The position numbers were made by a program, and so were the translations under genes. From Stereum hirsutum FP-91666 SS1 (Eukaryota > Basidiomycota > Agaricomycetes > Russulales > Stereaceae), in assembly GCF_000264905.1 (NCBI RefSeq), contig NW_006763131.1:1729661-1793660 (forward strand): DNA of 64,000 bases. The letters run 5' to 3'. The notes below the pieces were generated by a model. The model ran no database searches, was not told where the DNA came from, and saw only the letters and a program-made list of their open reading frames with translations. This document shows positions 56,441-64,000 of the stretch, in pieces; position 1 is the stretch's first letter; each line of letters opens with the position of its first letter.

Positions 56441-57042
56441 CTACAAGATCACAAGTCGTTCCATCTCCATGTCAGCCGTCATGATCTCAGGTGGCAAGAA
56501 GGTGGGGGCGTCATCTCTTTTGGTGCCTTCCGGTGAATAATCATAGCAGAACGAAACTTGCGACGTCGGCGTGTTCAGAGGAGTGACTGATGCTGACGAC
56601 GTTTCTGAGTCCGTGCGGGTGGTGATTTGGAGTCTCATTCCATCTGTTGGTCTAGTGTGATTTCCGACTGAGGGCACGGCTAACATCTGGGACGAGAACA
56701 TATTCAGTCGATAGAGCCCAAAGCCGCCCAACGTAGCGGAATTCACCTGTGGATTTGTAGTTGTAGGAGGATCCCATTCCAGGTCGCTGCTAGGTGCAAT
56801 ACTGGACCTCGTGCTCTCATCCCACAAGTCCTTCAATAAAGTCCTTCTGTCGCCCTGCCCCTTGACTTGCGCCACTCGCGGGTAGACAACAGTTTTCTGG
56901 ATTCACAGTGAGTGTTATAATAATTTGCACGAAATGTTTCGACTGAAGGCAGGATGCCGCTTACCTTCCGGAGACGATCAGAGTCTGGGCGTGCCAGCAC
57001 GTCGGGGAAGTGGACTGAGATTGAGGATCTTATAGAGGACAT
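56441..57042 (-). CDS. Small protein of unknown function
   Basis: Two-exon gene: MSSIRSSISVHFPDVLARPD...RLRK joins by a GTAAGC donor and an AG near 56894 to KTVVYPRVAQVKGQGDRRTLLKDLWDE. The sequence then runs open to a stop at 56441 (ends DMEMERLVIL). A second in-frame intron-like stretch (about 56690-56750, GTGAATTC to TCCCAG, 60 nt) could be spliced or retained. It has no signal peptide, no membrane helix and no domain I recognise, and is rich in Thr and Ser. Divergent from the COQ11-like gene across 440 bp. Confidence 0.5.
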
Positions 57043-57482
57043 CCCGGTACAGTGATGAAGAGCACTCTAGGATGGTGTGGTAGTGGAGATACGGGGGATA
57101 GGGAAAGGCCAGCCAGCTGGTGAGTAGACGATGTATGTATACTCAACAGAGTGGCTCAATCCTGTCCGACAACTTGTTATTTTCTGGCCCGGCGGTTCTA
57201 TTCGTCCCTCGGTAGATGTCTCGAGCGGCGTATCAGACGTTCCTCGTTGTGGCCCAACAGTCCACTTAGCAGATGAGTCGGCTAAAGCCGAGGCGGGGAT
57301 CAGCTTGGACCAGGAAGGAAGTAAGATCAACTAATCCGGACTCCGATCGTTGACGGCGATCTCTCCAGGTTTCCCCTGCGTCATCGTTTCGCACGGTAGC
57401 TGCAGCGTACTGTCAGTGTTTCTTCGTTCTCTTACGCGACCTGACGCTGCTCGTAGACTTGAGCGAATTTCCGGACAAACGA
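57043..57482. other. Divergent promoter region before the COQ11-like gene
   Basis: About 440 bp. It includes TATACTCAAC near 57137 and no further supported feature. Confidence 0.35.
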
Positions 57483-58731
57483 ATGGCCCAATCTGCTCAC
57501 AAGGTGGTGATCTGTGGCGCGGGGTTCCTTGGTGAGTCTCATTTATGTCTCGCGGCGGTCTTGGACTTGCGCGAAACCCCCTATTGATTGTTAAACGACT
57601 TCTGTTTCAGGAGGATACATCGCAACCGCCATTAGCGGAGGTAATCTAGCATCGAACACGTTTCGCCGGATTCAACTCGCTTCGCGCAATCCAGAGGGAG
57701 CGTACTCTCAGCTTGCAAAAACCATTCCAAAAGATCACCTTCTTCCGCCCATTGACGTCGATGTCACGAAACCAGAAACCCTACAACTGGCATTTCAAGA
57801 CGCTTACGCCGTAGTCTCCCTGGTCGGCGTGCTGCAGGGGTCGCCAGAACAGTTTGAGAAGATTCAGTGGAGAGGAGCGGAAAATGTGGCGGCGGCGGCA
57901 AAGCAGGCGGGGGCGAGGTTGGTCCATTTTAGTGCGATAGGGGCAGATGCGCAGAGCAAGCTTCCGTATGCGAGGACGAAGGCGTTGGGAGAACAGGCTG
58001 CTTTTCGCCATTGTCCTGATGCTACTGCTATTCGTCCGAGTATCGTTTTTGGCCCCGGCGATGGTTTCTTCGCGGTATGTTTTCAATGGCCATCAGTCGT
58101 ATTGAGACTACGTTACTCACTCTACCCCTACTCTGCACATACAGCGATTCACTAAACTGTCGAAGATCTTGCCTTTCATGCCCACATTCGGAGGCGGCAC
58201 TTCGAAGTTCCAGCCCGTCTACGTCGGCGATATAGCGAAATTGGTGGAGATTATCACTCGAGACGATCCTGCAATTCTTAAGCAAGTAAAGGGCAAGGTC
58301 ATCGAGGCAGGAGGACCAGACGGTACGAGAGTACCTTTGATGCTGCTTTAGAAACTCATCTGCTGTTCCAGTGATCACCTACCGGCAAGTCATGGAACTA
58401 GTCCTTCGGTATGGCAATCGCACACGGCCGATTCTCTCTCTTCCCTGGGCCATCGGGTCAATTCAAGGAGCCCTACTGGAGCAGTTTCCACCGAATCTTT
58501 TCACCATCACTCGTGACCAGGTAAGATTTCCCCGAGTCGTTCATTACTTTGGGAAAGCTGATTCATGCCGCGAAATTATACTCATCATAGGTCGAACAGC
58601 TAAAGGACGACAACGTCGTAACGTCTAATCCTACGCCGAACCATGTCTCCTTCGAGAGCATCTTGAAAGGCCGAAATCTCGCGCTGACATCGGTTCACGA
58701 GATACTGCCAACATACCTGCCCTACATCTGA
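57483..58731 (+). CDS. COQ11-like NAD(P)-binding mitochondrial protein
   Basis: Atypical short-chain dehydrogenase-like protein. Yeast Coq11 belongs to the coenzyme Q synthome in the inner mitochondrial membrane. Five exons (57483-57531, 57611-58074, 58145-58322, 58372-58520, 58591-58731) sum to 326 aa. Rossmann glycine loop VICGAGFLGGYIA is joined by splicing, then RIQLASRNPEG, DVDVTKPETLQLAFQDAYAVVSLVGVLQG, LVHFSAIGADAQSKLPYARTKALGE (S..Y-x-x-x-K-like), AIRPSIVFGPGDGFFARF, and FQPVYVGDIAKLVE. The alternative is the 40-kDa complex I subunit NDUFA9, which shares this fold and the FGPGD motif. I prefer Coq11 because there is no long presequence. No proof of substrate. Confidence 0.72.
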
Positions 58732-59266
58732 GCTTTGAGCTTTTGTGTGTTCATCCCCGAATTTTGCGCCTCTGAAGGTTTCTTAAATATCCTTGTCCTC
58801 CCATGGGCTTACTGAGAATCTATTTTCGGAGCTGGTATACTTTCATGAACGAGTGCTGACCTATGGCAACGACAGCTTCGCTGATTGCGGTAGCCGACTT
58901 GGTGTTTATTTTCTGAGGGTGAGTAGTTTTCTTGAGCAAGTCTGACCGGAACTCCCGTGTTCAACGTCCGTCGGCGCCACGCGGGCGGTTCCGATGGGTT
59001 AGCTCGGTGGCGTTCGGCCGCAAGCCTGTGCCCAACCTCGGCATCGTGAACGGCAACCCGTTTCGGTCCCCGCATCGTCGAGGCCCGACCCCTGTCGGCG
59101 AATCGGAAAGCAGTAAAAACGTGGAACAAAATTACCGCATTGCTCCCAGATCCGTTCCTTTGCTTATAAGCAGCTCGTTGCCTCTCACGATGAAACAGCC
59201 GGACGCTCTACTCCAAGGTCGCTCTCACCGACGTCTCACTATCTCACGAACTAGACCTGTATCTAT
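58732..59266. other. MFS upstream region
   Basis: About 535 bp. A TTATAAG (59164-59170) about 100 bp before the MFS ATG is the best promoter candidate. The sequence between 58950 and 59110 is GC-rich with short frames but no motif. Confidence 0.4.
59164..59170 (+). promoter_or_regulatory. Possible TATA element of the MFS gene
   Basis: TTATAAG lies about 97 bp before the ATG at 59267. The match is weaker than the other TATA boxes in this window. Confidence 0.35.
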
Positions 59267-61319
59267 ATGTCTACGACGCCTACAACTCATCGCGATGTGC
59301 CACTTCATGCTTCTAACGAGAATAACGCAACGCACGCAGACGAAAAGGGAATGCCTGAGGTAATTGCGGAGAAGCCGTACAGCGTGTTCACTGCCAACGA
59401 AAAATGGTTCATAGTGGTCATCATTGCTTTTGCGGGCTTGATGAGGTCAGTGTGTCCCTTTTATCAAACTACACGCAACAAGACTTGATAATGAATTCTA
59501 GCCCATTCACCGCCAATATATATTTCCCTGCAATACCTGTTCTTGTTACGGATTTCCACAAGGTGAATTCTCTCCGCATATTCTTGTCTATCCTACTTTC
59601 TGACCCTTGCACCGATAAGTCAACCGAGTTGATCAACTTGACTGTCACCGTCTACATGATTATGCAGGGAATTTCCCCGATGCTATGGGGGACAATCGCC
59701 GACCGTGTCGGCAGAAGACCTATATTTCTGGCGTGCATGACGGTGTTAACGCTGTCTTGTGTCGGCCTAGCTCTCGTACCCACATCCGATTATTGGCTAC
59801 TCATGGTCTTGCGTTGCATTCAAGCAGCCGGATCTGCGAGCACAATCGCCCTGGGTAAGCAGTTCGGAGTTCGCAGTGCAGCGTTTTAGGCTTCTGGCTC
59901 ATGACTTCAATAAAATATGTTGTGTAGGTGCCGGCGTGGTCGCTGATATCGCGGAACCGTCGGAACGCGGTAGCTTCTTCGGGTTGTTTAATATAGGACC
60001 TATGGTTCGTAATCCGGGCTATTCTTATACTCGTAACCCACTCACATATCCCCAAATATACTCTCAAACATGTTAGATTGGCCCATGTATAGGACCTGTA
60101 ATCGGCGGTGCTCTGTCTGATGGCCTTGGATGGAGGTATGCAAAAGCATTCTTTTCCTGAAGTTTGACTCCGTATTCAGAATAGAACCAGGTCGATTTTC
60201 TGGTTTCTTTGTATCGTATCGGCACTGTGCTTCGTTATCATGCTCCTGTACGTCAGAAACCTGAAGATTTCGACCTCGCTGTAGCGCTTCACTGATGAAT
60301 ATTTTTAGCTTCTTTCCAGAGACCCTTCGCGCCCTCGTAGGCGATGGAAGCATTCGTCCGCCTCCTTTGAACACGGCATTAATCCCGTTCATCGGCCGTC
60401 AACAACGATCAGCCTCAGACGGCCACCGGCCGCCACACAAGCCCTTCATCAATCCGTTTCGTCTCTTCACCTATCCCGACGTCGTCGTTCTCCTCATCTT
60501 CAATGGCGTTATCTATGCTGTCTTCTACGGTGTCACAGCGTCCATTTCTACTTTATTCGAAGAAGCCTATCCTTTCCTCAGTCAGACCGACGTCGGTCTG
60601 TGTTTCCTCGCTATTGGCGGAGGCATGCTGTTTAGCGCTGTAGGCACGGGCAAACTCCTTGACCGTGACTACCAATTGGTTAAAGACCGTATACTCAGAG
60701 AGATGCGCGTGGATCCCGAGAAGAAAGAGGACGTGAAGGCTGTGTTTGCGGAAGGCAAGTTTCCGATTGAGAGGGCGAGGTTGAGGACGACGCCGATCTA
60801 CTCCTTCTTGTTCATTGCATGCGTCCTTGGCTACGGGTGGTGCTTACAGGCGAAGGTCAACATCGCGGGACCATTGATTCTTCAGTTCATCAGTGCGTCC
60901 AACTCTTCTTATCGGATCTCAACGTAGACGCTGAGATCAGCCACAGTTGGCTACGTACTCAACGCATCAATGAACACCATATCTACATTACTCGTTGACT
61001 TAGCCCCTTCACAAAGTGCATCCATAACAGCTTGTGTGAGTCCCATTCAATTTTTTTTGTTTCAACCTACGTGTTGACCGCTAACTCGATTGCTGAACTA
61101 CAGAATAACGTCGTCCGTTGTTTCCTCGGAGCAGCAGTTGTCTCCGTCATAGACATCATCTTGGTCGCCATCGGGCCCGGATGGACATACGTCCTACTGG
61201 GTGGACTCTGCATCGCAGTGTGTCCTCTACTATATGTTGAGATGAGGTGGGGTCCTGTATGGCGCGAGCGAAGACGAAAACAGATGGCTTTGGACTCGAC
61301 TATTGACTCTTCACGATAG
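59267..61319 (+). CDS. DHA1-family MFS transporter
   Basis: Proton antiporter of the drug:H+ antiporter-1 family (12 helices). Start MSTTPTTHRDVPLHASNENNATHADE, then a first helix beginning at KWFIVVIIAFAGLM. Exons give SPFTANIYFPAIPVL (the DHA1 SPxxxNIYFPA motif), motif A GTIADRVGRRPIF, RCIQAAGSAST, and motif C assembled as GPMIGPCIGPVIGGALSDGLGWR (GPxxGPxxGG). A large cytosolic loop with INPFRLFTYPD follows. The second half includes GVTASISTLFEEAYPFLSQTDVGL, VGYVLNASMNTISTLLVDLAP and NNVVRCFLGAAVVSVIDIIL, ending RERRRKQMALDSTIDSSR. The family exports drugs, polyamines or dityrosine (Flr1, Qdr, Dtr1-like). The substrate cannot be read. About eight introns. Confidence 0.87.
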
Positions 61320-61568
61320 ATTCTGCCTTCTGTTCTTCTGCATCATTACCACTAGATCTGCATGACGCCTCATCCACGCTTCAATATAGATATAATTCAT
61401 TGCTAGACTGCGCTTGTTTTCGTACCACTGTACTATACCTCATCTTTCTCGACAAATCTACGGGCATTTTCCTGACTGCGTCAACTCGTTCTATCAACAT
61501 TCTGCGATACGTAGCGGACACCCGCCTTAATACATCCCAAAGGGATAGGGTGCATGTTTGTGGCCGAT

Positions 61569-61594
61569 CTCTCGGCTAAGCGGTGAGCCGAGAG
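61569..61594. repeat. Perfect 9-bp inverted repeat with 8-nt loop
   Basis: CTCTCGGCT (61569-61577) and AGCCGAGAG (61586-61594) are exact complements around the loop AAGCGGTG. It is 250 bp past the MFS stop codon. Confidence 0.7.
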
Positions 61595-62436
61595 CCAGGT
61601 CTTCGATCATGTTCTATGAATTGTTTTCGACGGTGAACTTGTGAACGTAGTCATGGTATTACACGAGGGCAAAGTTGCACTGGTATCGAACGAGTAGTAC
61701 CATCGGTCACTTTTAAGTTGTGTTCGCACCCTTGCAGGCACAGCTAATGTTCCCCTACACCCTGAAGTAGGGTAGAGGGTTGTGGTAAATAGGGCTGAGG
61801 GTTGCAGTCCATATGCCTAAGGAGAACGTTCGACACAATATTCACCGTGATGGTGGGAAACATGCCGACTCAAGAGTGCTATCTACGCCTTCGAACCTAG
61901 TCATGAGATAGCGCTCAGGCCCTAGAAAGCCAGGCTTGTCCGACGCTGCGCGTACGCCGTCACTGAATGTAATCTAACTTCAAGCACACGGTTCTCATGA
62001 GCACGCAACCGCCCTTACATCAGAGATTGACCAAAATTGTAAGTTTGACTGTACGTCGGCTCTTGGCTGACCCCGCTAGCGCGGAAAGGTGGGCAAAGGG
62101 TTTGTGGATTGCGGTCTACCTAACAGAAGTAGGGCCCTATTTCACTGCTATTGATAGAGGAACACGGGATGAAGCCGGGGGACGGTTACGGTGCTGGGCA
62201 AAGGGTTTCTTTAACGCAGTCCTGAAACAATATCACTGCATTGAGCGCCCCTCTGTTCTCGTATCGTGCATCGAAAGCAGAAATCAAATTACCATGTCGG
62301 CTCGTCTGGCGACATCTCTGGCCAGCGCGGCTGGACGCACCATTTCAAGACAGGTCCTCGATGCGGTGTAATTAACGAAGTTGCATGTCGGGTTGATAGC
62401 CGCCAGGCATAGATACGAGGGGGCCCATTTCCTGCA

Positions 62437-62444
62437 TATAAAAA
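62437..62444 (+). promoter_or_regulatory. TATA box of the 79-aa gene
   Basis: The + strand reads GCATATAAAAAGGATAG, with TATAAAAA about 110 bp before the ATG at 62553. Confidence 0.65.
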
Positions 62445-62552
62445 GGATAGTGGATGTGAACCATTATTATAACAATCTAGCCACTTCTCTGCGCCCTCCA
62501 CAGCACATCGATTTTTACCTCTCCCTCTTCGCATAACGTTTATCGTGCAACG

Positions 62553-62872
62553 ATGTCTTCTACTCCAGCTTCGTCCACCACTACCCTCGTCACCAACGAC
62601 GTCGTCACCAATGCCGCCTCTGGTGACAAGATCGAAAGTAAGTGGCTCTTCTGTCTTGACTGGCATCTTCGCGGCCCAGCTGAGTTCGAACTGAGCTGAG
62701 AACCTACCTATCATTAGACAAGGCCAGTAAGACTCCTGACTCGGAAACAAAGGACAGACCTGCGACCGCCACAGCCCAGGCGAGTGACCTCTCATCCGAC
62801 ACCGGGTTCGCGAAAGCGGCAAAAAAGCAGGGATGGGCATCCGCTACGATGTACAAGCCTTCTTTCAGCTAG
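62553..62872 (+). CDS. 79-aa protein of unknown function
   Basis: A small two-exon gene easily missed: 62553-62637 and 62718-62872 join with GT-AG sites to 79 aa. The protein starts MSSTPASSTTTLVTNDVV, continues TNAASGDKIENKASKTPDS and ends KKQGWASATMYKPSFS. Support comes from a canonical TATA box 110 bp upstream, an intact intron (80 nt, gtaagt...ttag) and an in-frame stop. It has no signal peptide, membrane helix or Cys. It is hydrophilic and Thr/Ser/Ala-rich, so probably disordered. I know no family. It could be a stress- or development-induced small protein; that is a guess. Confidence 0.55.
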
Positions 62873-63828
62873 TTCCAAGACGAGTCGATTCTACGCAGCA
62901 GGTAAGTGGATATGATATCTTCTTCGTGTCCTCACTCACAGTCTAGTATTAGATTCAGAAGAGGTGACCCCCGACCAGACCAGATCTATAGCAGTGTTGC
63001 CGTTTTGTATCCAAGATCGACTGAGAGACCAGCGCGAAATAAAGTATTTGTCTTCATCGCTGCGTGAAGTAGCCATTTCATGATTCAAATCCTGGTGGTC
63101 TGTGATCATGTGGCCGAGATTCTGGAGGGCGTTCAAGATGGACTTCTGCCAGGTTGAAGCAAAAGCGCGTGATGATATTGGTTATCAAATTAATAACAAT
63201 AGGCCGAGATCGTAAGGGGTGTTGCATGAACAAGTTGCTAGTGTCTAAGAGTAGCAACGCTACCGTGACGGTAGTAAAATGGATCTATGAGAGACGCAAC
63301 AAGTCAGTTCTTTGAGCGGGTGTAAGTATCCTCGTTGGTAGGAAGCGTTCAAAGATAGAGCAGGATGAGAGCACTGGTCTTCGAAGTAGTGGGGCAGTTC
63401 ATGCTGGTGGCGGTAATTGAACAACTCACAAGAACGTGACGAAGCGCGCGTGTCAGCCGTTGACGTAATTGCGCCCAAATCCGGGAACTCGCTCGCCTCA
63501 AAAAAGTCAGCTTTCCGACTCTCCACGCATCCTCCACTCTCCACTCCATCGCGCCACTCCACTCAATGCCTAATCGGGTGTGCAACATTTGTGGCGTCCG
63601 GTCTGCCATCCGATCGTCACATCCTCCGTCTATATAGATGTCTTCTAATGTATCAGATCATGTTGAACTTCGAAGCTCGCACAGCCCGTCGAGTTACTTA
63701 TAGCTGCAGCGCCGTACAGGCTCTGTGTCCTCCTCCCGCGCCACCTTTTGTTCTCTCTGACAGGCCCGCCAGGGTGTATCTCCCTACGCTTGTTCGTTTT
63801 CTTTCTTATCTTTACATCCTCATCGATA
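62873..63828. other. Intergenic: small-gene 3' flank and GRF-like gene upstream region
   Basis: About 955 bp. It includes an AATAAA near 63040, a compact double palindrome at 63251-63274 and a TATATAG at 63631-63637. Short upstream ATGs precede the GRF-like ATG. No other gene is supported. Confidence 0.35.
63251..63274. repeat. Overlapping short palindromes
   Basis: GTAGC-AAC-GCTAC is followed at once by CTACCG-TGA-CGGTAG, sharing the CTAC. Both are small perfect inverted repeats. Confidence 0.6.
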
Positions 63829-64000
63829 ATGATATTGGAATCTCCGCCTTCCGACCCCTTTTATTGTGGGAACCCCGATTGCAGTCGCGTGTGCTCCTGG
63901 CGGGTAGTGAAGGACCGAAGGAAAGCAAACTTTGGTCGCGCTTACTACTCCGTACGTTTGACCGTTGTTGTATGAGCTAACACCTCAAAGACTGAATCAA
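63829..64000 (+). CDS. GRF-type zinc-finger-like protein, 5' end only
   Basis: A gene cut by the right edge. The first exon (63829-63951) starts MILESPPSDPFYCGNPDCSR and continues VCSWRVVKDRRKANFGRAYYS before a GTACGT donor at 63952. The pattern C-G-N-P-D-C, then K-D-R-R-K-A-N-F-G-R-x-Y-Y fits the first half of a GRF zinc finger (C-x-C-G..., N-x-G-R-x-F/Y-Y-x-C). The remaining Cys ligands would lie in the next exon beyond 63990. GRF fingers occur in topoisomerase 3, NEIL3, APE2 and in many small fungal proteins. The short leader before the finger, unlike those enzymes, points to a small GRF-only type protein. An upstream TATATAG at 63631 could be its promoter. Confidence 0.5.

Larger units (their letters stand above)
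61320..62552. other. Intergenic 61.3-62.6 kb
   Basis: About 1.2 kb. It contains a hairpin-forming repeat at 61569-61594, an open 124-codon frame at 61997-62371 with two similar WAKG blocks but no known relative, and the TATA box at 62437-62444. No RNA gene was identified. Confidence 0.4.

Noticed and set aside
61740..61830. GGGTTGTGG/GGGTTGCAG stretches resembling telomere-like repeats
   Set aside because: Only scattered single units, no tandem TTAGGG array.
61997..62371. 124-codon frame (+) with two similar blocks (RWAKGLWIAV and CWAKGFFNAV)
   Set aside because: Starts with ATG, and the internal similarity is curious, but there is no promoter, known family or intron support. The repeat traces to a short nucleotide repeat (GGGCAAAGGGTTT).
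1..64000. CRISPR arrays, operon-type ribosome binding sites, bacterial insertion sequences
   Set aside because: None seen, and not expected in a fungal nuclear genome. No spaced direct repeats of CRISPR type occur.

Overview
The window is nuclear DNA from a filamentous basidiomycete, most likely an Agaricomycete. The evidence is the many spliceosomal introns of about 50-70 nt, often several per gene and with GT(A/G)NG donors; the compact layout (about 30 genes in 64 kb on both strands); and the gene content (Dmc1, PacC/Rim101, GH55 glucanase, Hst3/4-type sirtuin, a PA28-type proteasome activator that budding yeast lacks). Names rest on protein motifs read from translated exons; no database search was possible. 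For about half of the genes I tracked every splice junction and the summed exons gave an intact frame. For the rest the span is firm but individual junctions are approximate.

Layout. 0-12 kb (all minus): Hst3/4-like sirtuin, secreted RNase T2, a two-domain dimeric alpha/beta-barrel protein, meiotic recombinase DMC1, TFIIIB subunit BDP1 and clamp-loader subunit RFC4/RFC2. 12-24 kb: mitochondrial seryl-tRNA synthetase (+), then LSB5-like VHS/GAT adaptor, GH55 beta-1,3-glucanase, UTP11 and a FAR1/WRKY-GCM1-type zinc-binding protein (all minus). 24-34 kb: secreted PLC-like phosphodiesterase (minus), myosin regulatory light chain (+), a conserved fungal nuclear-type protein (minus), allantoinase (+) and a tandem pair of small SAM methyltransferases (minus). 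A 742-bp terminal-inverted-repeat element sits in the promoter of the second methyltransferase. 34.5-38.7 kb is gene-poor and ends in a dense array of PacC-type GCCAAG sites directly upstream of a PacC/RIM101 gene. 41-54 kb: TAF1 (minus), PA28 (+), GRWD1/RRB1 (minus), MGST3-like MAPEG (+), an unknown low-complexity protein (+) and a four-helix voltage-sensor-like membrane protein (minus). 54-64 kb: CWC25 (+), a small unknown protein (minus), COQ11-like dehydrogenase (+), a DHA1 MFS transporter (+), a 79-aa gene with a good TATA box (+) and the first exon of a GRF-zinc-finger-like gene cut by the right edge.

Most genes are housekeeping functions and do not form one cluster. Genome maintenance (sirtuin, DMC1, RFC), transcription (BDP1, TAF1, PacC), ribosome biogenesis (UTP11, GRWD1) and splicing (CWC25) recur. 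The most interesting items are not a new enzyme system. They are the 15-site GCCAAG array before PacC, implying strong autoregulation; a set of micro-exons of 5-18 nt in the PA28, DMC1 and GH55 genes, including the one that splits the PA28 activation loop; a GC-AG intron in the MGST3 gene; and the TIR element inserted next to one of two duplicated methyltransferases.
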